From: Cloeon dipterum
Taxonomy: Eukaryota; Arthropoda; Insecta; Ephemeroptera; Baetidae
NCBI RefSeq assembly: GCF_949628265.1
Contig: NC_088787.1
Span: 15,800,501-15,864,500, forward strand
DNA: 64,000 nucleotides
Reading direction: 5' to 3'
A program made the translations under genes and the position numbers. Under the pieces are notes generated by a model that was given only the letters and a program-made list of their open reading frames with translations, was not told the DNA's origin and did not search any database. Shown piece after piece: positions 1-14,191 of the stretch (the stretch's first letter is position 1; each line of letters opens with the position of its first letter).

Positions 1-824
<824 letters not shown>

Positions 825-1611
825 GTTTAATGCCTTATGTTGATAATAGTTTAATAAATCAAGCTGATGCTTTGGTTATATTAACCGCATTTAATAATAA
901 ACTGTCTCTTTAGCACTTCTTCCATTTAACTATAGCGCAAATTATAGGGCATTAATGTGTAATATTCCTAGTTATTTAATTGATCTCTTTAGGTTTTTTA
1001 ATTTTCTATGCCTGACCATAAAAAATAAACGAAGGATTTTTTGGCGTTTAACTATAGTTTAAAATCATGTGATAGTGCACAATTTATTATTGAATAATAA
1101 TAATTATTCTGAAGTTGAAATAACAGAAGTTATTCAGAAATCAACACATTTATTTCATGAAACCAAATTATGACAAAACCAGTCCTCAATCATATAATAT
1201 CCCTCTAGTCTACATCTATAACCAGAGGATTAACTAGGTAAGTGTCAATTCAGAATAATTAAAGATGCATTTAAGTGTGAGTTATTACTAAGCAACATAG
1301 TGAATGTCATCATCACAAAGTAGAACTAAACTTTGTTGATAGCAATTTAAAAAATCAAGCGGTTTCTCCAAATTTTAACAAAATTGCCTAGTGTATTTCT
1401 TGCAGGGTTCAATAAGTAATTGAATTAGTGAAATAAATTTCAGATTTGCAATAAAATGCGAGTTCAAATTTAATTTAGTAAAATGTGTATAACATCCATA
1501 TCAAAAGCTTGCAGGATTTATTAGATCTCACTGTCAGTTTGAACATTTCCCCGCATTTGAATATAGCTTAGTCATTTAACCTGTTCAAACTCATTGTCAG
1601 CAAACAACACA
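825..1611. other. Intergenic region between convergent ATR and eIF2B beta genes
   Basis: AT-rich DNA with no open frame of note. It should hold both 3'UTRs; AATAAA at 853-858 is a candidate ATR polyadenylation signal. I see no repeat or RNA gene here. Confidence 0.6.
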
Positions 1612-2763
1612 TCAGACTACAGCCATTTTTAAGTCTTTGGCACTCTCTTCAACAGCACCATACAATTCATTAATAGCTGTGAACATGTGCGAAACTCCAT
1701 AGGTCCCAATATTAGAGACCACTTGGCTGACATAATCAGGCGGGACGAAATCATACATTGGATTTAGCACTTTAACATTTGATGCAATTATACCGTCTTT
1801 GAACTTGGCCACGCCTTGAGGGTTGGCGAGCAAATTGAAAGTCTCGTTGTCAGATCGGTGACTTTCGCTTAGCATGCTGCTGAACTTGTAAGTTGGCGCG
1901 ACGACAATCACAGGCACTTTGTGCTCGTGGGCCACAAGCCCAACCATGTGAGCTCCTGGCAAGGCTCTTAGGCCACCACTCCGGAGAACCAAGTTGGTTC
2001 CCAAGATGACTTTGGTCACTCTTGACATGAACGAGTAAATATTTGTGTCTGATATAAGCGTGGTTTGTATTTTGCTCTTTGCCAAAAGCTCTGCCATCTT
2101 GACCCCCTAGAGGAATGAAACAATAATAATTATTATATTTCGAGCATGATGTGATTGTTAAATTTTTACCTCGCACTGAGGGGCACCTTCAGCAACAACA
2201 ACCTGGAAGTCTGAAAAATGTTCTGAGGCTTTTTTTGCTTGCAAGAATGCTGCAACAATAGACGACCTCCCGATCGTCATTATGACTTCTCCTGGTTGAA
2301 TCTGCTCGGCTGCCTGCTCAGTTATGTTGTCAACAGATAGATCCAGTTCTGTTTTATACTCCGCAATGTGGTCCAAAATGGCATCCTTCAAGCCTGGGCA
2401 TTGGGCTGAGAATTTCTTCTCCTGAATTTCCTCACAATTCATGCAGCTCTCCACGAATCTCTGCACCGCTTGAGTCGACTGGTTGACCGCATAATAATAT
2501 TCGGCCCTGATTATGTGCATGAGCTGGAGGAGCACATTGGCGACGGTTGCGTGCAAGGGCAGGGCTGTTGTTAGCTTCTTTCCTTCGTCGTTTACAATCT
2601 TTAAAAGATCAGAAGCCACGGTCCATCCATCACTGGACGCTATGAGGTCGACAAAATTGGCGGTGGCTTTCGCAACTTCCAGAGAGCCCTGAATGTTGCC
2701 GTGTTTGATGTTAAACGCCAATTTGTTGCGAATCTCAGTGAATTGACTCATCCTGGATTTCAT
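1612..2763 (-). CDS. eIF2Bbeta: Translation initiation factor eIF2B subunit beta
   Basis: This is the beta regulatory subunit of eIF2B, the cytosolic guanine nucleotide exchange factor for eIF2; with alpha and delta it forms the core that senses phosphorylated eIF2. Coding exons are 2763-2170 and 2106-1612 with a 63 bp intron, giving 362 residues (human is 351). The N-terminal helical half is followed by the Rossmann-like half, with VIMTIGRSSIV, FSDFQVVVAEGAPQCEG, FMSRVTKVILGTNLVL, VPVIVVAPTYKFS and the C-terminal NPMYDFVPPDYVSQVVSNIG typical of eIF2B beta. The ATG at 2763 was chosen because it gives the family length; an acceptor at 2782-2781 just upstream implies a non-coding first exon. 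The first exon may end at a GTAAGC donor near 2956 on the minus strand. The gene is divergent from Rab11 and convergent with ATR. Confidence 0.93.
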
Positions 2764-2789
2764 ACGCCCAAAAAATTCCACTGAAAACA

Positions 2790-3505
2790 AATTATAGTCT
2801 TAAATTAAATTGTGTAATTTTTTACTCAACCTACATGTATTATTACAACATAATCTAAAACCTTCCCAGTCCCAACCAGTCCCCAGCTGGATGTGCTAAT
2901 ATCTATGATAAATAAAAAAAATTCATAATTTGTATCCATGATAAACTTGTGCTTACAATGACAATGGTGTTGAATTAAATCAGCTATTCCACTACATATC
3001 CAGTCTCTTGTCACAGGAAAGGATACATTTTGTTGAAAAAATCGCTGTATTCGTGCTCGTGCTCAATCAGTGTTCAATTCAATTCAACCAATTGCACTAG
3101 CATCTCTAAACACCATGCATGTATGTTGCGCAGCGCGACTGTCATTTGTCTGTTTCCTTCAGCACACGCCCACTTCAGCCAGTCAGCTACTCCAGTTCAG
3201 TGTTTCAGCTGGGGGTGTTGATCTGTGCACCGGTGACGTTTGCCGTCAAAGTTTCGCAACAAATTTGCACTTTTTGCGATCCCTTCCAGCTCCTTTCGTT
3301 AATGCAGTTAATATCCAATTGTAAGTAAAATCAATAATCTTCTTGGTTTCGGTAGTTTAACTCGCTCAGCTTGTGTAAATCATACGCCTTAAGTGACAAT
3401 AATATTTTTAGAGTAAAGTCAGCTATCAATGTTATTTCTCTGTGATGAGTCATGTACCTTTAATATAATGCAATATTTTTCCATATTTGACGTATTTCTG
3501 TGCAG
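2790..3505. promoter_or_regulatory. Divergent promoter region of eIF2B beta and Rab11
   Basis: About 0.7 kb separates the two start codons. Rab11 has a likely non-coding first exon ending at a GTAAGT donor at 3321, spliced to the TGCAG acceptor at 3501-3505, six bases before the ATG. On the minus strand an acceptor at 2782-2781 likewise implies a leader exon for eIF2B beta. I see no TATA box. The short open frames in all readings around 3030-3330 are unrelated to known proteins and are not annotated. Confidence 0.5.
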
Positions 3506-3510
3506 GAAAA

Positions 3511-4716
<1,206 letters not shown>

Positions 4717-4829
4717 GTCACTGCGTTAGCTCAGGTGCAAACTCTGCTCTGATCAGCTCAATTGTTAATGTGGCAATTTTTAATTTTGCATGGCTTATTG
4801 TATCATCATTTGTTCATGTTTTTTTCTAA

Positions 4830-4835
4830 AATAAA
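4830..4835 (+). other. AATAAA polyadenylation signal after the proximal Rab11 last exon
   Basis: A canonical hexamer 114 bases past the proximal stop codon. It lies inside the intron used by the distal isoform, so the choice between the two Rab11 ends would combine splicing with polyadenylation. Confidence 0.55.
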
Positions 4836-5907
4836 ACTACCGTACCACTTGCCCCGTTTTTTGTGTGTTTCAAAGTCAATTTTGTACTCTCATGGCTGAA
4901 AATGAAAATCGCTTTCATTGCTCCAGAAACGTTTTTTTTTTATCAAGGTCCGTGGTATCATCTAAACTGAAGTGATCTTCCAGACAACTAAAAATTTAAA
5001 TTTTTAATGAAATGCCTTCAGCGTTAAGCCAAGTTATAAAATGCCCTGTAGTGTCTTAGGTTTCAGCAGCTCCCTTATATTGGGTCATCAAATCAACAAA
5101 ACAAAATCGTCAAAATTAAACAAGTAATTTTGAGAGAGGACGCCTTAATTGTATTTTCCACAGTGAATTCTTCTTTAAATTTCCCTTCATAAAAGCTCAA
5201 TTATCAGTTTGAAGCAACTTGTGAAAAGTAATGCTAGGTTCTCTCAAACTGCTATCCTAAAAACAATATTAATGTTGTATTGTTGATACTTTCATAGGCC
5301 TATTATCATTAAAGAGGTTGTTGATATTCAATTTGGGTTGGATTTTATGAATTCTTAACTGCGGCCATCATTAAGAAAGTAAAAACTAGGAAATAAAATT
5401 CTCATGGTCTTCAAAATTTGTGTGATTTTGCACGTCTAGATATGAAGAGCAAATTTTAAATAAAATTACAATAAAGCAAATATTATAAGTAAAGTTAACA
5501 TTTAATTCGATTTTTTTTTTGCTGAAATGCTATTGAAACAATTGAATTCAATGAAGTAGCAATATTTTGAGGCACTCACTAGCAGATATGGTATTAAACA
5601 CACAAAACTATTTTTTTGAAATTTTTGAAATTAAACGAAAGCATGGAATGCAAATGCATGAAATAAAAAAATCTGGAGTTGCAGAAATTAACTTAGAAAA
5701 TATTATGTTTGTTCGTCTGCACACGCGTATCCAAATCCAAATAACAGTCAGTAATAATATTATATAATAATTATATTATACAGCCTGTAGTTTGCATGGA
5801 CGCTAAAAACATATTGGCGATGAATTGTTCTTTCTATTTTTTGTTAATGTGACGGTTTTATCCGTGTGTTATTGTATTTTAAAATGCCTAAATGCTAATG
5901 CATTCAA
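4836..5907. other. Long intron of the distal Rab11 isoform
   Basis: About 1.1 kb of AT-rich sequence with no supported gene. The frame at 5567-5767 has low-complexity composition and no family resemblance. Confidence 0.5.
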
Positions 5908-5915
5908 TTTTCCAG

Positions 5916-6064
5916 AGATCTACCGGATTGTGTCCATGAGACAAGTTGATTCTGGCATGGACCGGAGAGGACGCAATCCACACGACATGAGACCAATCCA
6001 TGTTGAGGCCACAACACAAGAGGAATCTGGTTTCAAAATGTCATCCTGCTGTTCATCGCAATAA
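5916..6064 (+). CDS. Rab11: Alternative distal last exon of Rab11
   Basis: A second terminal exon with a good acceptor (TTTTCCAG at 5908-5915) in the same phase as the proximal one, so exon 3 ending at 4275 can splice to either. It encodes EIYRIVSMRQVDSGMDRRG, a hypervariable linker with MRPIHVEATTQEE, and a C-terminus ending CCSSQ. The isoform would have 219 residues. It keeps the start of the alpha-5 helix and the PIHV block known from vertebrate RAB11A, but replaces the CCQT end by a CCxxx geranylgeranylation motif such as that of RAB25. The two exons share clear similarity only in the first residues, as expected for an old exon duplication. Reading frame, acceptor and motif are seen directly; use as an alternative exon is inferred. 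Confidence 0.8.
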
Positions 6065-7680
6065 ATCACACATTCAAACTTTCCTTTCATAGCGATTTTT
6101 GCAAGTCAGCATTATCTTCAAAGATACTTATAATATTATAATTACTATTTTACTCATATTTTGCATCCCATCTTGTATTATTATAGATTGGCATCATTGT
6201 ACACTTTTTACATTGTTCTGGGCCTCTAATTGCGAACTTTTCTGATTTTCATATAGGCGTTGGCTTATCACATCTATAGAAAATTATTTTCATGTATTTT
6301 TTTATAGTTTACCGTCTAGTTTTAGATGCTGCATACATGCTGTAATTTTGCATTAATGGAAGCTTTTATAAATTGTAATTATGTTAAACTGTAAGATGAT
6401 GCTAGAGACGTGGATCGCAAGAAAAAAACAAAGGTTATTTTAAACGTTCACAGGCGCTAAATTCAAAGCACACGAAAATTGTATTTTCGCACAATTGTTG
6501 AGATGGTTTAATTGGTTTTGGAACAGCTCTGCGCATGCATGTACACACTCTGGGTGATAGCTGCTGAATAATATTTGCATTCAATTCTATTTCAAAATAT
6601 GTTTATATTGCGTAATTGTAATAAAACTAATTGAATCTATATATTATTTATTTTGATTTCAGAAAAATGAAAAAATCTTCTACATTTAATTGTGTTAATT
6701 GTTATCGTTTGTGCTATAAATGTACATCGTTTTTTGGAAATAGAACAAGCCTCATAAATTTTCAACAGTCATTTGGTTGAGGAAAATTAAGAGAACTTCG
6801 AACATGAGGAGTTTCTGCTTTCGCAATATTGATGTAACTAAAAAGTGAGAAAAAGCATTAATTATTTAATAATTTTAATATTTTGTAGACCAGATTATAG
6901 GATACTTAAAGGCATAAAACATATTTAAGTATTTTTAAGTAGTATCCATGGGCAACAAACAAAATTGTTTATTATTATTTAAGCTGGAAAAATGCAATTA
7001 AGGGTAATTATCCTCTTATAAATCAATTTTGAAGAGAAACATCATCATTAACAAAAGCAGTATGTACAACATACCTAAATAATTTAAATTATAAATGTAT
7101 GCTTTCCGCCAAAACATTTGAACGGTTCATTTTGTCAACTTAACAGGTTTCAATCGTCTTTCACATTATCATTTTTTAATCATTTAAAATGCTAAAGTTA
7201 TTTATTTAGGTATATTGATATTTTTCTTGTAATGATTCACGTTTAATATCATTCAGAGTAAATTTCAAGAGTAATAATTGTTGTCGCAAATTTCATAAAA
7301 CATGTTGGCTTCACTGCGTTGCGAGATGTGTATGAAGGAAGTGAGAAGATGTATTATTTAGAAGGGAGTAGGGATGCAACAAAGAGGTGTGTTGTGTGTA
7401 AACAATGTGTCTTTATTTTGCAAAAATTGTGTAGGTTTCTAACACAAGAAAATAATCGGTGGCATAAAAGCACGTTCAATAACGCATATATCTACAATGT
7501 GAGTTAAATTTTTAACCACAACTCTTGGAAAGTTTAAAAATCATTCATTTAAATTCGTGCACATTTCCACCTCGTTTTTCATAGAGACACAGGCTGCAGG
7601 AATTTTGATCAGTTATTGCACCTAACAATTTAGATATAATATCACATTTTTATTTCACTCGTGGATATCATAGTTTTTAT
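6065..7680. other. Intergenic region, Rab11 3'UTR and leader of the next gene
   Basis: AT-rich, with no convincing coding frame. The frame at 7319-7507 (CVVCKQC) is short and lacks splice support. The acceptor at 7685-7686 implies an upstream non-coding exon of the next gene somewhere here; I cannot place it. Confidence 0.4.
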
Positions 7681-7713
7681 TTGCAGGCTTTAAAGCTGCA
7701 ACCCTCAAGTGAG

Positions 7714-10700
7714 ATGAGTTCTTTGCAAGGACTTCTTCTTTCACCGCCATTCTTGGCTGTACCGAGTTGCGGCAAGAAATCGAAGAAAAAGAAAAATGGG
7801 ACTTTAAATGGATATCCTGGGACTTCAAAGATCGCCGGCAAGAATCCGGACATTCAGTTTAGCTGTAAAAGCAAGCCAGAGTTCTACCAATTCACAGCAG
7901 TGGCCGAGTCAGACAACCCCCCAGAATTATTCTTGGATGAGATTTCTGCCGACGACCCGCAGTTCATGGAGCTGTTAGGAATCATGCTTGAGGGAAAAAG
8001 TTTAAGAGAAGACCAAGAAATCGCTTTTGAAGCATTTGTGTCATCACTATCCCAATATCCTCCTGAACAGCACAAGTGCAAAAGCAAACAGCTTGTCCAC
8101 ATGATTGTGAAAAAACTTATAGAAATTGATTACGAAGGTGATCGTGATTTAGCTAGCTCCCTAGTCTCTACGAATTCTGCAGGCTGTCAGATGTTGTCAA
8201 CTGAAGGGCTTTTGAAAGACAAGGTAAGCTTTCCTTTTTACATATTCATATAATATGAAAGATGAATAAAATATATTTTTAGTATGAATGTGATACAAAA
8301 TCAAAAAGTGGTGCTGAAACTGGTGGATCAGCAAGCTGTAGCAACGGTGTCAGTAAAAGAAGCTGCTACCAGTCATCAAAAAGTAAGAACTTAAAAATAT
8401 AGTTTCTTTTTTCTAATAACTTGGCAAATGGCAGGTGGAACTGACGGCTCTGATGTGATACCAAAACATTGCAATTGCACAAAGCAGTCAAATCCAGAAA
8501 TGAAGAGGGTCCGTAGGAAAAGGGACCACAATAGTAATGATACAGTTTTCTTCAAGGATTACCCACTCACTGAATTCTATTCCAGAAAATCCTGTTGCCA
8601 AAGGTCACTTTGACGATATCATTCAAATTCTCAAAGATGACCAGTTGCGAAGCGTGGTATGGTTCCAAAACCTTCTTGGGGTTGTAGAGCAGCTGAAAGA
8701 GTAAGGATGATCTCCACCTTATCCTCAATACCTCGTGTTTGATTTATTACTAAAAGACAGTTCAATACTGTTAGCTTCAAATTAAATCGTTTTATTTGTT
8801 CATGTGATGGCAATATGCGTAGTTAAAATTAATTTTATACAACATGGTCTGATTTTTTATATCGTCCTGGTCTTGGTAAAATTGCGCAACTTTCAACAAA
8901 CACCCAAATTTTCATTGTCGAATTGATTGTTGCCCTTTTCTTGCAACAAGGAAATTCGTGTTTGGTTGTTGAAAGTTGCACAATTTTACCGGGACCAGTA
9001 TGATATATAAAATTGTTAAAATATTGATTCATTACCCTAATGTTTACATATATTTATTTTATTTATTTTTTAAACCTCTGCTCAGCGCATCCTGTGAACT
9101 ATAAGCTCACTGGGTGCGAATAATGCTGCTGTGCTGATAACATGGGGCCCAAGTGGCCGCCGAGGAGCTTGGGCCCAATGTGGTCATTTCGCCTCCCCGC
9201 ACAGAGGTCTTTTCTTGAAACGCCAGTCATTTGTCCCTAAAGCTGCCGGAATGGTGCGGAAACCAGCAATTGGCGATTCAGCGCCGGTGCACCTCCCAGT
9301 CCATTGAGCTATTTAAGCATATCTAGTCACTTAACTAACCACCTTTTGCCATTTCTGACATAGGGCAGCCACTTTTAGACACTAGAATTGCTCAAATATC
9401 TCCCCATTGCTTTACACTCCTGAGAATGCCTGAACATTGCTGATCATTCCTATTTTAATTATATTTTTCTTTCACTCTTCCTTTGAATGCCTCAAATTAA
9501 TTAAACTAGATCATGACTTTGTCTATGTAACCCTTCACCCTTGAGTTAGGATGATGCAAATTCAATTCAATTTTTGAGTTATAAAGCCCATCGGACTGTA
9601 AATTTATTTTGAAATTATTTTCAGTGCCTTCTTGAACTGCAGCACTGATCATAAGGCGTTGCCACAATTAGCTGCTCCCAATGGTCGGATCAAACAACCC
9701 TCATATAAAATAAGGTATGGTCCTAAGAGAAGGAGAAGGAAACCATCAAAGCTGAGAACGCATCGTCGCTGCGGGAAACTCCGGGATGCTGACTGCAACT
9801 TTCTGGAGGAATATTACAAGTACTTTACCTTCACCCAACACGTCCCATCTGGCGTGGATGAAAACTATGAAGAATTGTTGCACCTGCTACTTATGTGCAC
9901 TGAAAATGACGAAGAAGTTGCGTCTCAGCTGGGGAAACATGGCTCTGCCATCCACAACCTCATCATGTGCAGACTTCTGGGAGAACTTTCTGGAGATTTT
10001 GAGCCAGCTGGCGATTCTTTGTTTAATTTTGTGGAAAAAATCACCACACCAGAAACAGCTAGAAGGCTGAACATTTTCATGTGCCAGTATCAGGTGGTGA
10101 CGCTTGTGCATCTCAGCATATATCTCATCACTACTGTGTACCAGATCGACAGGCAAAACAATCTAAAGGTCACTGACCCTGACTGTACCCATAACAAATA
10201 CCTTTTCTTCAGGTAACTCATTTCATTGACTCATCAACAAATTTTAAAACTTTGCATTGCAGTGAATTCGTGAGGAAAATCATTTACTGGTATCACAACA
10301 CACTGATGGACCAGCGTAAGAAGTTGCATCTTCCTATCTACAGCACTTACAGCCGCCAAAGGAAAAAGCTGCTGAGGGAACAAGCCAAAATTTCTGCTGC
10401 CAGAAATCACCAAAACATGCGAAACAACGCTGTCACTCTTGGACATTTTAAGCATTTGGTGGAGACGTATAAACTTGCTGACCAGGTGCGTGCCAGCATT
10501 GCTGCTGACCGCAAGCTGAAGACGGCGGCTGCTGCTGTCAAGGGTCACACGTGCCGCAATGTTCACCCTGATGGAAGTGTATGCAGTCACAGCAAAGCAA
10601 CTAAGGATTTTCCTGTCCTCTCTGACTCAGACAGCTGCAGTGAGTCAGATGACGAATTCGAATCGGTAAGCATCCTGATAGAAGGGCATTTGAATAAGGG

Positions 10701-12377
10701 CTCTAGTAACTAGGAACTTAATTATCATTCTTAATTTGGGGATTTGTTAAACATGGATTGAGAGATACATTCATACAAAATTTAGATCCTCACAAGGATT
10801 TAGGAGTTTGTTCATTGCATTTCGAGGGGTTTCACGTAGAGGGTTCTCAGGAAGGGTGTTTTTTTCTTGTACCGGCAAAACAAATTTAACTTTAGATTTT
10901 TCTGTTCCTGAAACCTTTTTTAGTTTTTGATCTGTTCTTCTAGTATCTAAATTTTCGGAATTTCCCAGATTTAATCTTTTTATCTCGTTTGCATGTTCTT
11001 GGAAAAAAATTTGCTATTTTATACAGTTACTCCGCATCTAGGACTTACATGAAATTCAAATTGAATTATTAATCAAGCTGTTCCCTTGCAAAAACATTTT
11101 TTGAGTTTATTTATGCGTATGACATTGAACATATATTTTCACATTTCAATATTTAAATTCCACGTGAGATTAAGGTGCGAAGACTGGACAAGATAGAAAT
11201 TATTACTAAAACTTATTTTTTTCTGGATGTACAAAATGATAGGCATAAGAGTTTGATGCCGGTGGTCCAAAAAAGTGGGTGCAGGTGGCCTTGATTTCAA
11301 AATTATAACACTGGCATGGTATAATCTGAAAAAAAAAAATCATCTGCAACTTTGGTCCGAGCTGCGATAAAAACGTGAAACTCCTAATTCAGACCTCGAC
11401 TCAGAAAATTGCTTAATTGCTCCACCATCTCCTGTGGAATTTCTGTCAATTTTGAAGAAATTGCAACACAATAATAATTCCTATCCTGTCCTGTTCCAGT
11501 AAAATTTCCTACTCTTGTTGGAATTTCAGGAACAATATGGAATTAGTTTCCATTCCCTATCCTGGAATGCTCTCTAGTTTCTTGTTTGAGTGATACTACA
11601 ACTTTCCGGGTATAATTTAGTTTTGAGGTATGGCTTCTGGTTGTTTTTGAATATTTTCAGCCAGTCAAGCTCTATAATTCTCTGATAAACATGAACAGTC
11701 CTGTGATCACACAGGGTGCAACGCAAACTCATAGAAGGCATTATTTCTAAAGAAATATGTTGAAAATGATAATATGTCATCCATTTACGCAGGTCATGCG
11801 CAGGATTGAAACCCCACCGCCTCAGCAGGCAAGAGGCCCAAGCACTCCACCTCCAGCTCAGCCTAAACCAGTAAGCAAGAAGCCACCTAAGAAAAATAGG
11901 AAGCAAGAGAGGAAGAACAAGCGGGCTGCTGAGAAACTGGAGAAGGCTCGCCAAAAAGCCACTGTCGTTAAGGATATTCCTCAACCAAAAGGGAAACCAT
12001 TGTTGCCTCGCAAGAAGAGAATTGCTACTCAACTTTGCGATTCGCTAATGAAAACCTCAGCGTGCACTTCAACCACTGAGGATGATTTCCTAGAACAGCT
12101 TGATGAGCTCCCTATAGAGGATAATGTATTCAGGCTTGTTTGGCAGGATGGTAAGGTATATTTTGACTATAGAGTGGAAAGCTTCACCGGGGAACAGCTG
12201 GAGCTTAGTCCAGAGTTTCTCAAGCAGTACAAGATTCCAGAGAATGTGATGTTAGACTCGGCCACCTCTGTTCTTGATTGTGATTCTTGTGCTGTCATGG
12301 AGAAGGCAGCTATTCTTGAAAATCCATGCCTGGCGGATTTCAGAGAGTTCATCAGGTCTCTTGGAGTGGAAATTTAA
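7714..12377 (+). CDS. Unrecognised basic multi-exon protein (799 aa)
   Basis: I do not recognise this protein. Seven coding exons are phase-consistent: 7714-8223, 8283-8382, 8435-8533, 8586-8700, 9625-10212, 10263-10665 and 11793-12377. Four introns are 50-59 bp. The N-terminus (MSSLQGLLL) is followed by a KKSKKKK patch and an acidic middle. Next comes CNCTKQ with a basic patch, then a central helical region from RYGPKRRRRKPSK through FLEEYYKYFTF to KIIYWYHNTLMDQRKKLHLP. A serine/acidic linker follows (SDSDSCSESDDEFES), then a proline-rich segment, and a lysine-rich predicted coiled coil (KKNRKQERKNKRAAEKLEK). The end is FREFIRSLGVEI. The basic patches suggest a nuclear or RNA-linked protein. 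A distant relation to the FAM193 group is an untested idea from layout only. The ATG at 7714 lies just after an acceptor at 7685-7686. Confidence 0.75.
8852..9011 (+). mobile_element. MITE with about 48 bp terminal inverted repeats, copy 1
   Basis: The left arm (8852-8899) and right arm (8963-9011) are near-complementary; both contain GGTAAAATTGCGCAACTTTC-like sequence ending in TTCAACAA. The centre is non-coding. A second copy about 90% identical by eye lies at 33690-33838 in the opposite orientation. It sits in the fourth intron of the unrecognised gene. Confidence 0.75.
9052..9316 (-). mobile_element. tRNA-derived SINE, copy 1 (minus strand)
   Basis: Read on the minus strand it starts with TAGCTCAATGGACTGG, which fits an RNA polymerase III A box. 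A degenerate B-box-like stretch follows, then a body containing CCACATTGGGCCCAAGCTCC, and an A-rich tail of AATAAATAAAAT type. Two further copies share the body and tail at 26700-26948 and 28479-28700. It lies in the fourth intron of the unrecognised gene, close to a MITE. Confidence 0.75.
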
Positions 12378-14124
12378 AGAAGCCATGTCGATGACTTGTT
12401 GAGCAGGATGGTTACCAATTAAGGAACTAGTGTGGCAAAAGCTAACTTCTACCTGTGGTGAATATTTAATGTTGCGTTAGTACAGCTATGATAAGCAATT
12501 TGGAAATTTATGCCAAGGTGTTTCTTTAGTCTGAATTAATAGTTATAAATAATAGGGACCACAAATTTAAAGCCATCTCTATTTTGCCGCGAGTTGATCT
12601 ATGTTGTGAAAGCTAAACCAAAATTATTTGGTTTCTATATGCTTACTATTTATTATGAAAATGTAGAATCGCGTTTTGTTAGGTCCCAAAATCTACAAAT
12701 ACTGGTAACAGCAGCCTAGTTAAGTTCAAAATAACAATTCTCAACATAATTTTAATTATCTCACAATTGTTAATGATCTCAGCTCTTTAATTTGCATTCA
12801 GCAACCTTGGCCAAAATTTTCTTCTAGCACATATTTTTCGCAAAATGTCTCTGTGCACATGAATTTATCAAAAATTAAAATGTTGAGTTTTGGCTCATTT
12901 TCCAAAATAAATTTCTCTTTTTATTACCATTGCAAATTTCTTAAATCACACTCAGGTTTAACACCTGACCGATTTTGTGGAGCTGGTATCTGAAGGTGTA
13001 TATATAAAATTCTTGCAACGGTCATGTGCGTGAAAAATGAATAACGAGGAGCTCAAATTTGTAGTGTTCACCTAAAATATTTCAACTATAATTGCTGTCA
13101 TAACAGAAGCGACATGTGCCAACATTTCCGAAATTAGCCCATTTAGATTATTAATAATTATTACGCCTGATATTATAGCAACAAAAAAATTGTAACACTG
13201 CCAACAAGCTGTTTTGCAGTGCACAAATATCATCAGACTTTTTGTTATTATAATTTATACTTGTTTTTTATGTTGATTTCTGAAAATTTCGATCCACCTA
13301 AAAAATTTTATTCAAAGTTAGTCAGCTCCTGGATATTATGTATTTTATTTGGTTTTCTAATTGCTTAAGGTGAGAAATTACATTAATTACTCCAATTTGA
13401 GTAGGCATTAAAAAGAATGATGTTCTTATAGCAAGTGAGATACAGTTTAACATTTTGTGTGTTTCTTTAACTTGTGGTATGTGGCATGAACATGAAGTGT
13501 GATTAAAAATAACCTTTAATTTAAAATATTTCGTCTTTCATTTCAATCTGAATTACTTTTTCTTGGTATTTATATATATTGTATGATAAAAAATACGATA
13601 ACAAGGTATAATTTACGCGTAGGAAATTTGAATATACTTGTAGCTGCCAATTCAAATTTTTGTCTCTGGTGATTCATATTAGCTCTGGGGGTTGGGGTTA
13701 GGAATATCTAAAATTCGAAAAATTACCTAGGTAAAATTTTTACCGCAATGATGGAATGTTATTCGAACAACTAAATCTATACCCTTCCTTGATTCTGAAC
13801 TTAATAAGACATAACTCAGTATAATTAGTGCGCGCGGGTTCTTGTTCTTAAAAATAGTTATGTATTCCAGTAGTAGATGGTACCACCACTGCAGTTTGAA
13901 AACTAAAGGATAAGCAAATACCAGCTGCTCCAGATAAACTAAAGTTGCAGACCGGGATAGCCAAAACATGCTTTATCCACATCCACTTGATATTTTGTTT
14001 GCTTCCTAAAATCTTCTGATTTGTGAAATTTAAAAAATACTATCGTCTTCAAGGCCTCACTGTTAGTATACACTTACAACTATTATAATAGAATATGTTA
14101 ATATATATATTAATTTTTTTGCAG
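12378..14124. other. Intergenic region with no gene seen
   Basis: AT-rich DNA with no supported coding region on either strand; the minus frame at 13727-13969 shows no family resemblance. The acceptor TTTTTTTGCAG ending at 14124 marks the second exon of the zinc-finger gene, so an unplaced leader exon lies upstream. Confidence 0.45.
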
Positions 14125-14191
14125 CTCAAATAATATCTGATAATGAACTCATACTCGTAGCAGCAAAGGAACGAAGGAAATTGAGTGAGTC

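Noticed and set aside
2826-3014. Minus-strand frame MTRDWICSGIADLIQ... as an N-terminal extension of eIF2B beta
   Set aside because: It lacks an ATG start and family similarity; starting at 2763 gives the normal family length.
7319-7507. 62-codon frame with CVVCKQC
   Set aside because: Too short, no splice link in phase to the exon at 7687, and surrounded by AT-rich non-coding sequence.
8428-8640. Apparent frameshift or pseudogene break in the unrecognised gene
   Set aside because: Fully explained by a 52 bp GT-AG intron at 8534-8585.
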